Shown piece by piece: positions 22,030 to 32,046 of a stretch of DNA of 41,835 nucleotides. How positions within the stretch are numbered: the first letter of the stretch is position 1; every line of letters begins with the position of its first letter. The position numbers were made by a program, and so were the translations under genes. Source of the stretch: an uncultured Streptococcus sp. (GTDB lineage: Bacteria > Bacillota > Bacilli > Lactobacillales > Streptococcaceae); NCBI GenBank assembly GCA_934229725.1, contig CAKQDX010000017.1, forward strand, positions 1 through 41,835. The letters are read 5' to 3'. The notes beneath the pieces were generated by a model. The model ran no database searches. It was not told where the DNA came from and was given only the letters and a program-made list of their open reading frames with translations.

Positions 22030-23217
22030 TCAGTTATTAAATGTTGGCTTCATTTTTTTATATCGTTTATCTGCTATTAAAAGTTCATCATTAAAATCAT
22101 CAAAAGAAAATTGTAATTTCGAACTATCATCAAAAATTATTTGTTTATTTTCTAAATCTATTTCATAACCAAAGAATTTATCTTGATTATAAGTAAGACC
22201 ATATATTTTTCCATTTTTTATTTTCACTATGGGCTCAGAGTATGTTAATTCGTCCTTCCCACGAATATCTTTCTCAACTCTCTGATATTTTCCTTTAATC
22301 TTCTTATAGAATTCCACAGTTTTATCTTCTTTGTATAAAAGTTCAACAAAAAATGTTGTAATACCTTCTATGTTAGAATAAATAATGATGAATATAACAA
22401 ATAAGGAATATGATTTAGTAATACCTAAAACAATTATGGATGGGAGAGCAAAAAGGCTTACAAGAAATTTTCCTATAACAGACTGTGGACTCAATATTGC
22501 TAATAAAATGAACAATACCAGAACTAATATATTAACCAATACCCTTATCCTAACAAAACGCTTTTGATAAATAATTTTATTGCTATTTTTAATATTATAC
22601 CTAGTAATTTTCCATATGTCTTCGCTTAAATAAAAGTTTACTATTACAACTAAAGCTGTAACTAACCCCCACATACTCGTATTTAATACGCCGAATAGTA
22701 AAACAATACTAAAAGCTATGATTCCAAAAAACATAACCCATACAGTATCTATATAGATGTCTAGAAATAATAAGATAAAAAAGTGAATATAACTGGCACC
22801 TGCATAACTAATTATTAAAGAGGTTATCAATAAAGAAAAAATATTATTATAGCTTATGGGAAAATAAAAGGATAAAAGTCCTATTGTAAGTAGCAAAAAT
22901 GCAAACTTATAAAATGAATATAGAAACATCCCAACTACATTCATTCCCCTCTTTATCCAGCCATTCTCTACTCTAGGTTTACGGTTTTTTATTATAAAAA
23001 TAATGTCATTAATATGCCACGTAATTATTCTGTTACTTAATAATTTAAAGAATGATATCCTGTATAAAATTGCTAGACAGATATAAATAATCAGAAGACG
23101 CTTACTTTCATTAAAGTTAGTCACTCCTACAAACCATTGCTTCCACTGTGAAATGATAATAACAATATACAGTAAGTCTATAATTAAGCCTATATAATAT
23201 GGTCTTATTCTTTTCAT
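22030..23217 (-). CDS. AT-rich polytopic membrane protein, unknown
   Basis: 395 residues from ATG 23217, chosen because AGGAG lies 5 bases upstream; a TTG seven codons earlier overlaps it. About eight to nine hydrophobic segments span residues 8-300, followed by a soluble C-terminal region of about 95 residues with lysine-rich and beta-prone stretches (KIKNGKIYGLTYNQDKFFGYEI). I recognise no transporter or exporter motif. It is much more AT-rich than the flanking pur genes and lies between purH and purD beside the CHAP gene, so it is probably acquired cargo. It ends at a csRNA-like terminator. Confidence 0.72.
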   Translation of the reverse strand: MKRIRPYYIGLIIDLLYIVIIISQWKQWFVGVTNFNESKRLLIIYICLAILYRISFFKLLSNRIITWHINDIIFIIKNRKPRVENGWIKRGMNVVGMFLYSFYKFAFLLLTIGLLSFYFPISYNNIFSLLITSLIISYAGASYIHFFILLFLDIYIDTVWVMFFGIIAFSIVLLFGVLNTSMWGLVTALVVIVNFYLSEDIWKITRYNIKNSNKIIYQKRFVRIRVLVNILVLVLFILLAILSPQSVIGKFLVSLFALPSIIVLGITKSYSLFVIFIIIYSNIEGITTFFVELLYKEDKTVEFYKKIKGKYQRVEKDIRGKDELTYSEPIVKIKNGKIYGLTYNQDKFFGYEIDLENKQIIFDDSSKLQFSFDDFNDELLIADKRYKKMKPTFNN

Positions 23218-23245
23218 TATTACTCCTATGTAATTCAAGATATTA

Positions 23246-23273
23246 ATACCCCAGAAAATTGATTCTGGGGTAT
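23246..23273 (-). terminator. Hairpin after purH
   Basis: A perfect 11-bp stem ATACCCCAGAA (23246-23256) with TTCTGGGGTAT (23263-23273), 21 bases past the purH stop. On the minus strand it is followed by TAATATC rather than a true U-run, so it may be a weak terminator or a processing hairpin. Confidence 0.6.
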
Positions 23274-23293
23274 CTATTACTTCTTTAATTTTC

Positions 23294-24841
23294 TTAATGA
23301 CGGAAGTGACGAACGCCTGTAAAGATCATTGTCAAACCATGTTTATCAGCCGCTTCGATTGACTCTTGATCACGTACTGATCCACCTGGTTGGATGATGG
23401 CTTTGATCCCTGCTTTGGCGATTTCTTCCACGTTATCCGCAAATGGGAAGAAGGCATCTGAAGCAAGAACAGCGCCATCAAGACGGTCTTTAGCTTGATC
23501 AATGGCGATGCGGACTGAAGCCACACGGTTAGTTTGACCAGGACCGACACCAAGCGTCATGTGGTCGTTGGTCACGATGATACCGTTTGATTTGACGTAC
23601 TTGATAGCCTTCCAAGCAAACTCAAGAGCTGTCGCTTCTGTTTCAGTTGGTTGGCGTTTGGTAACCACTTGCCAGTCAGCTGGACTTTCTTTAACAACGT
23701 CTTGGTTTTGAACGAGAAGTCCACCCACAACACCAGTGTATTCTGCTTCTGCTTCGCTGGAATCTTGAGCATCAAATGGCAATTCAAGGATACGCAAGTT
23801 TTTCTTCTTGGTTGTCAAGATTTCAAGCGCTTCATCTGTATAGCTTGGTGCAATGATGATTTCAAGGAAGACACCGTGCATTTTCTTAGCTGTCGCAGCG
23901 TCCACTTCACGGTTGAGGACTACGATACCACCGAAGATTGACACTGGGTCAGCTTCATAAGCGTAATCCCAAGCTGTTTCGATGTCGTCAGCTTGACCGA
24001 TACCACATGGGTTCATGTGTTTGAGAGCCACAACTGTTGGACGGTCTTTGAAGTCACGGATGATACGGATAGCGGCATCAGCGTCACGGATATTGTTGAA
24101 GGACAATTCTTTACCGTTAAGCTGTTTAGCTGAAGCAATTGAGTAAGCCGTTGGCAAACCTTTTTGGTAGAAGTCTGCATCTTGTTGAGGATTTTCACCG
24201 TAACGCATGGGTTGCTTAAGGTCATAAGTCAAAGTGAGTTTTTCAGGTTTTGTTTCACCCACTTGAGCTGTGAAATATTCCGCAATCAAAGCATCGTATG
24301 AAGCTGTGTGACGGAATACTTTTGCTGCCAAACGTTGGCGAGTTTCGTAACTTGTTTCACCGTTTGCTGATAGTTCATCAAGAACAACAGCATAGTCAGC
24401 AGGATCTACCACAACTGTTACGCTAGCGTGGTTTTTAGCTGCTGAACGAAGCATTGAAGGACCACCAATATCGATATTTTCAACTGCGTCAGCATAAGCC
24501 ACGTCTGGTTTGAGGATAGTTTCCTTGAATGGGTAAAGGTTGACCACAACAAGGTCGATCAATTCGATATTATTGTCCTTAGCCGCTTGAAGGTGGCTAT
24601 CAAGATCACGACGAGCGAGGAGACCACCGTGGATATTTGGGTGGAGAGTCTTAACACGACCGTCCATCATTTCTGGGAAACCAGTCACATCGTCAATGGC
24701 GATAGTGTCTACCCCAGCATTATCAAGGGCAACTTTAGTACCACCTGTTGAGATGATATCCCAACCGAGTTTTTTGAGTTCTTGGGCAAATTCAACGATG
24801 CCCGCTTTGTCTGAGACTGAAATAAGTACTCGTTTAGTCAT
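23294..24841 (-). CDS. purH: Bifunctional AICAR transformylase / IMP cyclohydrolase
   Basis: 515 residues, catalysing the last two steps to IMP. The N-terminal cyclohydrolase domain (about 1-195, MGS-like fold) contains STGGTKVAL and GRVKTLHPNIHGG. The C-terminal transformylase contains the catalytic K274-H275 in VALKHMNPCG and the PGGSVRDQE loop. It is the last gene of the purC-to-purH run. There are 74 bp to purN upstream with no obvious promoter. Downstream is a hairpin and then the accessory membrane protein gene. Confidence 0.98.
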   Translation of the reverse strand: MTKRVLISVSDKAGIVEFAQELKKLGWDIISTGGTKVALDNAGVDTIAIDDVTGFPEMMDGRVKTLHPNIHGGLLARRDLDSHLQAAKDNNIELIDLVVVNLYPFKETILKPDVAYADAVENIDIGGPSMLRSAAKNHASVTVVVDPADYAVVLDELSANGETSYETRQRLAAKVFRHTASYDALIAEYFTAQVGETKPEKLTLTYDLKQPMRYGENPQQDADFYQKGLPTAYSIASAKQLNGKELSFNNIRDADAAIRIIRDFKDRPTVVALKHMNPCGIGQADDIETAWDYAYEADPVSIFGGIVVLNREVDAATAKKMHGVFLEIIIAPSYTDEALEILTTKKKNLRILELPFDAQDSSEAEAEYTGVVGGLLVQNQDVVKESPADWQVVTKRQPTETEATALEFAWKAIKYVKSNGIIVTNDHMTLGVGPGQTNRVASVRIAIDQAKDRLDGAVLASDAFFPFADNVEEIAKAGIKAIIQPGGSVRDQESIEAADKHGLTMIFTGVRHFRH

Positions 24842-24915
24842 TTTCTTTCTTTTCCTTTTTTAAAAAGTTCTTTATCTGCTACAGTCGAAAATTATCTTTT
24901 AGCTCTAGGGCTCTC

Positions 24916-25470
24916 TTATTTTCGTGCAACTCCCAAACTATCCAACACTTCTGGATAGAGCTTGTACTCTGTTTCGTGGATGCGAGTTTCGAAAGTATCA
25001 AGGGTATCACCTTCAAGGCGTGGCACACGGACTTGTTTGATAACCTTACCGGTATCAACGCCAGAATCCACCCAGTGAATAGTCACACCAGACTGGTCAA
25101 CACCTGCATTCCAAGCATCCTCAATACCATGAGCACCTGGGAATTCGGGGAGATAAGCCGGGTGAATATTGATGATACGGCCTTCATAAGCTGCTAGCAA
25201 GGTTGGGCCGACGATTTTCATATAACCCGCTAAACAAACCAAATCAATCTGGTGTTCATCCAAGAGTTTGACGATAGCTTCTTCATAATCCACTTTTTTG
25301 TCAAATTCCTTGAGCTCGAAAGCATGACTAGCCACACCAAGTTTTTTGGCACGTTCTAAGACGTAGGCATCACGGTGATCTGAAAAAACAAATTCTACTG
25401 GAAATTGTTCCGCAATCACCTGAAAGTTTGAGCCGTTGCCAGAGGCAAATACAGCAATCCTTTTAGCCAT
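24916..25470 (-). CDS. purN: Phosphoribosylglycinamide formyltransferase
   Basis: 184 residues, the 10-formyl-THF-dependent GAR transformylase. The phosphate-binding GSGSN-like ASGNGSNF is at 9-16, with catalytic N101 and H103 in INIHPAYLPEFPGAHG and D139 in VDSGVDTG. The ATG overlaps the purM stop by one base (TAATG), so purM-purN are coupled. Confidence 0.97.
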   Translation of the reverse strand: MAKRIAVFASGNGSNFQVIAEQFPVEFVFSDHRDAYVLERAKKLGVASHAFELKEFDKKVDYEEAIVKLLDEHQIDLVCLAGYMKIVGPTLLAAYEGRIINIHPAYLPEFPGAHGIEDAWNAGVDQSGVTIHWVDSGVDTGKVIKQVRVPRLEGDTLDTFETRIHETEYKLYPEVLDSLGVARK

Positions 25471-26492
25471 TATTTAATCACCACACTTGCGCCATCTTTC
25501 TTCACAATACGACCGATTTCATAAACAGGTTCGTCAAGAAGTTCTTTGACACGTTCAACATTTTCTGGTTTAACAGCAAGCATGAGACCAACACCCATGT
25601 TGAAGATTTCAAACATCTCTTCATGTTTGATTTGGCCATATTTTTCAAGGGCTTTGAAAATTGGAAGAACTGGAACTTTGCTTTCGTCAATTTCGGCAGC
25701 CAAGTCATCTGAGAACATACGTGGTACATTTTCGATGAAACCACCACCTGTGATGTGGGCAATACCGTTAACCAACTCTTCTTTGATGAGTGGCAAAGCT
25801 GCTTTGACGTAGATACGAGTTGGTTCAAGAAGAACGTCTTTAAGTTTTTTGCCTTCAAGTTCTGGAAGAACTTCTTCACCTGTGTAATCAGCAAAGACAC
25901 GACGAACGAGTGAGTAACCATTTGAGTGGATACCACTTGAAGCAAGTCCAAGAAGCACGTCACCTTCAGCTACTTTTGAGCCGTCGATAATCTGAGATTT
26001 TTCCGCGATACCTACCGTGAAACCTGCCAAATCATAGTCGTCTTCACCATACATACCAGGCATTTCAGCCGTTTCACCACCGATAAGAGCTGCACCAGAT
26101 TGCACACAACCTTCGGCAACACCAGCAACAACTTGTTCCAATTTAGCTGGTTCATTTTTACCAGTTGCGACGTAGTCAAGGAAGTAAAGGGGCTCAGCAC
26201 CTGCAGCGATGATATCGTTGACACACATAGCTACACAGTCTTGACCGATAGTATCGTGTTTGTCGTACTTGATAGCAAGCATGAGCTTAGTACCGACACC
26301 ATCTGTACCTGAAATCAAAACGGGCTCTTTGACACCTGTTTTTGAAAGGTCAAACATACCACCGAAGCCCCCAAGAGCTCCCATGACACCTGCACGCTCT
26401 GTACGGGCAACGTGTTTTTTGATACGTTCAACAACTTCATAACCTGCTTCAACGTCCACACCCGATTGGGCATACGCATTTTTATTTGTCAT
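25470..26492 (-). CDS. purM: Phosphoribosylformylglycinamidine cyclo-ligase (AIR synthetase)
   Basis: 340 residues, the AIR synthetase of the PurM/PurL ATP-binding superfamily. Typical blocks are seen: GVDVEAGYEVVERIK near the start, GTDGVGTKLMLA, the GGETAEMPGMY motif and the ITGGGFIENVPR segment. It converts FGAM and ATP to AIR. Its stop overlaps the purN start. The 169-bp gap to purF holds the third structured repeat. Confidence 0.98.
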   Translation of the reverse strand: MTNKNAYAQSGVDVEAGYEVVERIKKHVARTERAGVMGALGGFGGMFDLSKTGVKEPVLISGTDGVGTKLMLAIKYDKHDTIGQDCVAMCVNDIIAAGAEPLYFLDYVATGKNEPAKLEQVVAGVAEGCVQSGAALIGGETAEMPGMYGEDDYDLAGFTVGIAEKSQIIDGSKVAEGDVLLGLASSGIHSNGYSLVRRVFADYTGEEVLPELEGKKLKDVLLEPTRIYVKAALPLIKEELVNGIAHITGGGFIENVPRMFSDDLAAEIDESKVPVLPIFKALEKYGQIKHEEMFEIFNMGVGLMLAVKPENVERVKELLDEPVYEIGRIVKKDGASVVIK

Positions 26493-26533
26493 TTGTTTAT
26501 TCCTTTTCTTTTTTCGAGAAAAATACTAGTCAG

Positions 26534-26604
26534 GTCTCCAGCTTTGGCCCTATAGGGCAAAGCGTCTACTGACAAATGCTTTAGCTTTTAGTCAGTAGTG
26601 AGAC
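26534..26604. repeat. Structured intergenic element, diverged copy 3
   Basis: A three-way-junction-like arrangement between purF and purM. The outer stem is GTCTC (26534-26538) with GAGAC (26600-26604). It encloses a hairpin GCTTTG-GCCC-TATA-GGGC-AAAGC (26541-26563) and a second, CTACTGAC/GTCAGTAG (26566-26573 with 26591-26598). The fragments AGGTCTCCAG and GTAGTG-AGACGT resemble pieces of copies 1 and 2, but the order is changed. Confidence 0.5.
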
Positions 26605-26661
26605 GTGGAGCGTAAGCATTTTTAGACATAATTTTTTCCTCTTTTTTCTTCTGCACTGCTC

Positions 26662-28101
26662 TTAATAGAAAGAAGTGTGTTCTTTCAAACTTTCCAAATA
26701 GCGTTCTTCGTAGTCATACAATGGTGTTGGATATTTACCATCAAAGTAAGCCACACAAAGGCCACCGTTTGGTGCATCTGTGTCAATTCCAATAGAATCA
26801 ATCAAGCCATCAATTGACAAGTAAGTCAAGCTATCCGCTCCAATGATTTCGCGTGTTTCTTCTACTGTATGATTGGCCGCAATCAATTCCTTACGTGTTT
26901 GAATATCGATACCGTAGAAACATGGGTAGGCAAGGGCTGGGCTACCGATTGCTACATGGACCTCTGTTGCTCCTGCTTCTTTTAGCAAATTAACGATACG
27001 ACGTGATGTTGTCCCACGTACAATAGAGTCGTCAATCATAACCACACGTTTGCCTTTAACAACACCTGATACGGCAGAGAGCTTCATACGAACCCCTTGC
27101 TCACGCAATTCTTGTGTTGGTTGGATAAAGGTACGTTGGGTGTATTGGTTTTTAATCAAGCCCATTTCATTTGGCAAGCCTGATTCTTCCGCAAATCCCA
27201 TGGCTGCGCTAAGTGATGAGTTAGGCACACCAACGACAATATCTGCTTCATGTTTGAATTCACGTGCCAATTGAGCACCCATACGTTTACGAGCTGTATG
27301 GACATTGACCCCTTGGATATTTGAATCAGGACGGGCAAAGTAGATATACTCCATTGAACAAACAGCCAATTGCGTGTCCGTTGTATAGTTATCGTAAGTG
27401 ATGCCGTTATCATCGATGATAACAACTTCACCTGGATTTACATCACGAATCCACTCTGCTCCAACCACTTCAAAGGCGCAGGTTTCAGATGAAACCACGA
27501 TAGCACCGTTGGCCAACTTACCAAGAGAAAGGGGGCGAAAACCATTTGGATCTAAGGCTGCAATGAGCTTATCCTCAACCATAAGAAGGTAAGCAAATCC
27601 ACCTTTAACAGTGTTCAAAGCTTCTTTAACTTTGCCCATGAATGATGGGTTGTGGCTACGACGAATCAAGTGAGCTAAGATTTCTGAATCAGAAGTTGAG
27701 CTAAAAATGGCCCCATTCTTTTCCAACTCTCGTCGAAGTGACTCTGCATTAGTCAAGTTCCCATTATGAGCAAGACCGAGTTGTCCATCGTGAAACTTAA
27801 ACATGAAAGGTTGAATATTATCTACAGAAGCTTCACCAGCAGTCGCATAGCGGACATGACCGATAGCAGCTGTACCAGTCAACTTGTCCAAATTGGCTGG
27901 ATTACGAAAAACTTCTGAGAGAAGCCCCATATCACGATGACGCTTCAATTGACCCGCATCATTAGAGAGAATTCCTGCTCCCTCTTGACCACGGTGTTGG
28001 AGACTGTGAAGTCCGAAATAAGTTAATTTGGCAGCATCTGGGTGACCCCAGATACCAAAAACACCACATTCTTCATTAAGAGATTTAACTTCGTATGTCA
28101 T
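26662..28101 (-). CDS. purF: Amidophosphoribosyltransferase
   Basis: 479 residues, the committed enzyme of purine synthesis. It forms phosphoribosylamine from PRPP and glutamine. A short propeptide precedes C12, which becomes the N-terminal nucleophile of the Ntn glutaminase domain (C12-GVFGIWGH). The PRPP-binding loop VMIDDSIVRGTTS is at 354-366. The family is feedback inhibited by purine nucleotides. It lies between purL (163-bp gap, no promoter seen) and purM. Confidence 0.98.
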   Translation of the reverse strand: MTYEVKSLNEECGVFGIWGHPDAAKLTYFGLHSLQHRGQEGAGILSNDAGQLKRHRDMGLLSEVFRNPANLDKLTGTAAIGHVRYATAGEASVDNIQPFMFKFHDGQLGLAHNGNLTNAESLRRELEKNGAIFSSTSDSEILAHLIRRSHNPSFMGKVKEALNTVKGGFAYLLMVEDKLIAALDPNGFRPLSLGKLANGAIVVSSETCAFEVVGAEWIRDVNPGEVVIIDDNGITYDNYTTDTQLAVCSMEYIYFARPDSNIQGVNVHTARKRMGAQLAREFKHEADIVVGVPNSSLSAAMGFAEESGLPNEMGLIKNQYTQRTFIQPTQELREQGVRMKLSAVSGVVKGKRVVMIDDSIVRGTTSRRIVNLLKEAGATEVHVAIGSPALAYPCFYGIDIQTRKELIAANHTVEETREIIGADSLTYLSIDGLIDSIGIDTDAPNGGLCVAYFDGKYPTPLYDYEERYLESLKEHTSFY

Positions 28102-28264
28102 TTTTTATACCTTTTATTTTTGATATTTTCCTTAGCTAGCCTAAACAAAAGCAGACATTTCTAACATCTTCTTCTAAGTGTTGAACTCAAAAATGCATCA
28201 TTTTCAAGCCCTCTAAGACTACTGCTGTAGTGAAAAATATCTCTAATGAGCTCACCACGCTCGA

Positions 28265-31200
28265 TTATTTGCCAGTAAAGTATTTAACCGCTGAGGCAAA
28301 GAGGTGTTGATCTTTGCTTCCTGGAATATTTTGGAAGAGTCCATCTTCAAAACGTTCTGAGTGACCCATCTTACCAATGATTTGACCGTTCTTGCTTGTG
28401 ATACCTTCGATAGCATTCACAGATCCGTTAGGATTGTATTTAGAATCCATGCTTGGTTTGCCTTCGAAGTCAACATACTGTGTAAAGATTTGACCATTGT
28501 CACGTAGCTCAGCAAACTCTTCAGCTGTTACGACAAACTTCCCTTCACCGTGTGATACTGGGATGGCATGGATGTCACCAACTTCCACTCCGGCAAGCCA
28601 TGGTGAATTTGTGTTGGCAATACGTGTTTCAACCATCTTAGCCACGTGTTGGTTGGCATCATTGTAGAAGAGGGTTGGACTAGTACTACTTGCATCTTCA
28701 AAGTTACCATATGGAAGAAGACCAGATTTGACAAGAGCCTGGAATCCGTTACAGATACCGATAATCAAACCACCGCGTTCGATGAAGTGATCGATAGCTG
28801 CACGCACTTTTTCATTAAGCAAGATGTTTACGATGAATTTAGCTGATCCATCTGGTTCATCCGCTGCTGAGAAGCCACCTGCAAAGAAGATAATATTAGC
28901 TTTTTCGATGTTGTCAACCATAGTGTCAACAGACTTGACAATAGCCTCTTCATTCAGTGTGACAAATGGTACCAAGTTGACTTTTGCACCTTCTTTTTCA
29001 AAGGCCTTAGCTGAATCGTACTCAGAGTTGGTACCTGGGAATACTGGGATGTAAACCACTGGTGTCTCAACTATTTCTTTAGCTTTGATCACATCATCTG
29101 ATGCCACAGCAGGTACTTCTTCCAACTCAGTTGCTTGTGCAAATTCCGTTGGGTAAACTTCTTCCAATTTACCTTGGAAGGCACTGTCAAGTTTACGTCC
29201 ATCAAGCGTTACACCATTGACAGTAAGTGTAAAGTCAGCTGCTGTTTGTCCAATCTTGGAAACACCTGCAATGTCTTCCGGAGATGTGAAGACGAATCCA
29301 CCTAATTGAGCTGTCAAGGCAGTCTCAAGATTTTCAAGGGTTACAGTGGCACCGATATGGTTACCAAATGTTGCAAGGGCAAGAGCTTCAAGGACACCAC
29401 CATATTTGACAGCTGATGCAGATGTGACTTTATGATCAGCTTGGATGGCTTCAAACTTAGCAAAGTTAGATTTGATAAGATCGAAGTCAATTTCTTGTGC
29501 CAAAGCTTGACCTGGAATATAGTAAATATTTTCACCAGCAGCTTTAAATTCTGGAGAAAGAACCTTACGGCTATCTGCAGTTGTTATCCCAAAAGCAACC
29601 AAGGTTGGTGGTACTGTCAATTCTTCAAAGGTACCAGACATAGAGTCTTTACCACCGATAGATGGCAAACCAAGTTGAATCTGAGCTTCGATTGATCCAA
29701 GGAGAGCTGATACTGGTTGACCAAAGCGCTCCGCTTGTTTATCCATACGCTCGAAGTATTCTTGATAAGAGAAACGAGCCTTAGACCAGTTTGCACCAGC
29801 AGCAACCAAGCGGGCAGTTGCTTCGATAACCGCATAAGCAGCACCATGATATGGAGACCATTCTGCTACATAAGGGTTGAAGCCTTGCGCCATGACAGAA
29901 GCAGTTGTTGTCACGCCGTGTTGAACTGGCAATTTCTGTACAGAAGCTTCAGTTGGTGTAATTTGGTAGCGACCACCAAGTGGGTGATTGACTGTTGAAC
30001 GACCAACTGAGCTATCAAAGATAGTTTGTAACCCTTTTTGGCTTGCATGGTTAAGGTTAGCCAAGACTTCAAGAGTATCCTCTTCAAGGGTTTCAGCAGA
30101 TGTTTGTCGTTCTTCTGGAAGCTTGACATCCTTGTCAACCACCTTAGCATCTACGACAACACGTACACCGTTTGTATCAAGGAAACGACGTTCCAAATCA
30201 ACGATTGTTTCACCATTCCAGTGCATGACAAGATTTGGTTTTTCAGTTACTGTCGCAACGACAACAGCATCAATATTTTCTTTGTTACATTCAGCAACGA
30301 AGGCATCTACATCCTCTGGACGAACCACCACGGCCATACGTTCTTGAGATTCAGAGATGGCAATTTCTGTACCGTTCAAGCCTTGGTATTTCAATGGCAC
30401 TTTGTCTAGGTCAATTTCAAGACCATCTGCCAATTCACCGATAGCCACACAGACACCACCAGCACCAAAGTCATTTGATTTCTTGATAAGACGTGTCACA
30501 TCCCCATTACGGAAAAGACGTTGAATCTTACGTTCTTCGATGGCATTCCCTTTTTGAACCTCAGCACCAGCTGTTTCAACAGATTCAACTGTTTGAACTT
30601 TAGAAGAACCTGTCGCACCACCGACACCGTCACGTCCAGTCTTACCACCGAGCAAGATAATCACATCACCTGCTTCAGGTTTTTCACGGACAACATTTTC
30701 CTTAGGAGCTGCACCGACAACGGCACCTAGCTCCATACGTTTAGCAACGAAACCTGGGTGGAAGTATTCACGAACATAAGTTGTTGCAAGACCAATTTGG
30801 TTACCGTATGAAGAATAACCGTGAGCCGCTGTTTTAGAAATCACTTGTTGTGGCAATTTACCAGCACGAGTTTCAGCGATTGGAGTTGTAATATCACCGG
30901 CACCTGAGATACGCATGGCTTGGTAAACGTATGAACGACCTGACAACGGGTCACGAATGGCACCACCAATACAAGTAGCCGCTCCACCAAATGGTTCGAT
31001 TTCCGTTGGGTGGTTGTGAGTTTCGTTCTTAAACATAAGAAGCCATGGTTCTTTGACACCATTGACATCCACTTCAATTTCAATTGAGCAGGCATTGATT
31101 TCATCAGACACTTCCATGTCGTCCAAACGACCATTAGCACGCTCATAACGACCAAAAATAGTCGCCATATCCATCAAGGTTTGAGGTTTTTCTGTACGTC

Positions 31201-31990
31201 CCAACTCATCACGCATGGCAATATACTTGTCATAAGTCGCTTGCAATTGTTTTTCAAATTTAGAAACTGAGAAATCGATGTTTTTCAACTCAGTCTCGAA
31301 AGTTGTGTGACGGCAGTGGTCAGACCAGTAAGTATCCAAAACTTTAAGCTCAGTCTCAGTTGGCACACGTCCGATAGACTTGAAGTAATCTTGAATGAAG
31401 AGAAGGTCATCCACTTCCATTGCCAATCCTTGCTCTGCCTTATACTTAGCAAAATCTTCAGCCGTATAAGTTTCAAAGAAATCCAAGTTTGGAATAGTCT
31501 TATCAGACTCAGAGAAATCCTGTTTCGCAATGTCAACAGTGATATCTTTGAAACGAGAGTCCACTGGGTTCAAGAGGTAGTTTTTAACAGCTTCCAATTC
31601 ATTCGCAGCAATATCCTTGTTAACCAAGTACAATTGAGCAGTATTCACCGTTACATCATTTGAACTACCAAGCAAAAGCAAAGCTTCTTGTGAAGAAGCC
31701 GCACGTTGGTCAAATTGACCAGGCAAACTTTCAATGGCAAAGAAAGCATACTTCTCAAGATCAGCCTTCACTGCAGCTTCATCCAAAACAGTATCGGTCA
31801 CTTGTTCAGAGAAGATATGTTTTTCTGCACGCGCAAACAAATCCTCTGCCAAATTAAAGACATCGTAAACTTGTACAATACGAAGGTCCTTCAAGGTTTT
31901 CAACTGAAGATTATGCTGTAATTCCTTTACTAAAGAGTGAGATTTCACACGAAAATCAGCTTTTTTCTCAACGAAAATACGTTTATCCAT
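28265..31990 (-). CDS. purL: Phosphoribosylformylglycinamidine synthase, large single-chain type
   Basis: 1241 residues: the single-chain FGAM synthase usual in proteobacteria and in streptococci, instead of the PurLQS complex of Bacillus. The N-terminal PurS-like region is followed by two PurM-like halves (with SDHCRHTTFETEL and GGKTGRDGVGGATGSS). The C-terminal class I glutaminase has nucleophile C1080 in GICNGFQ and H1210/E1212 in MGHSE. It lies 56 bp after purC in the same orientation and is probably in the purC transcript. Confidence 0.98.
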   Translation of the reverse strand: MDKRIFVEKKADFRVKSHSLVKELQHNLQLKTLKDLRIVQVYDVFNLAEDLFARAEKHIFSEQVTDTVLDEAAVKADLEKYAFFAIESLPGQFDQRAASSQEALLLLGSSNDVTVNTAQLYLVNKDIAANELEAVKNYLLNPVDSRFKDITVDIAKQDFSESDKTIPNLDFFETYTAEDFAKYKAEQGLAMEVDDLLFIQDYFKSIGRVPTETELKVLDTYWSDHCRHTTFETELKNIDFSVSKFEKQLQATYDKYIAMRDELGRTEKPQTLMDMATIFGRYERANGRLDDMEVSDEINACSIEIEVDVNGVKEPWLLMFKNETHNHPTEIEPFGGAATCIGGAIRDPLSGRSYVYQAMRISGAGDITTPIAETRAGKLPQQVISKTAAHGYSSYGNQIGLATTYVREYFHPGFVAKRMELGAVVGAAPKENVVREKPEAGDVIILLGGKTGRDGVGGATGSSKVQTVESVETAGAEVQKGNAIEERKIQRLFRNGDVTRLIKKSNDFGAGGVCVAIGELADGLEIDLDKVPLKYQGLNGTEIAISESQERMAVVVRPEDVDAFVAECNKENIDAVVVATVTEKPNLVMHWNGETIVDLERRFLDTNGVRVVVDAKVVDKDVKLPEERQTSAETLEEDTLEVLANLNHASQKGLQTIFDSSVGRSTVNHPLGGRYQITPTEASVQKLPVQHGVTTTASVMAQGFNPYVAEWSPYHGAAYAVIEATARLVAAGANWSKARFSYQEYFERMDKQAERFGQPVSALLGSIEAQIQLGLPSIGGKDSMSGTFEELTVPPTLVAFGITTADSRKVLSPEFKAAGENIYYIPGQALAQEIDFDLIKSNFAKFEAIQADHKVTSASAVKYGGVLEALALATFGNHIGATVTLENLETALTAQLGGFVFTSPEDIAGVSKIGQTAADFTLTVNGVTLDGRKLDSAFQGKLEEVYPTEFAQATELEEVPAVASDDVIKAKEIVETPVVYIPVFPGTNSEYDSAKAFEKEGAKVNLVPFVTLNEEAIVKSVDTMVDNIEKANIIFFAGGFSAADEPDGSAKFIVNILLNEKVRAAIDHFIERGGLIIGICNGFQALVKSGLLPYGNFEDASSTSPTLFYNDANQHVAKMVETRIANTNSPWLAGVEVGDIHAIPVSHGEGKFVVTAEEFAELRDNGQIFTQYVDFEGKPSMDSKYNPNGSVNAIEGITSKNGQIIGKMGHSERFEDGLFQNIPGSKDQHLFASAVKYFTGK

Positions 31991-32046
31991 TTTATTTCCT
32001 TTATTTATTTCTACTTAAAAACTGTATCGGAGAGGAATTCAAAAAA

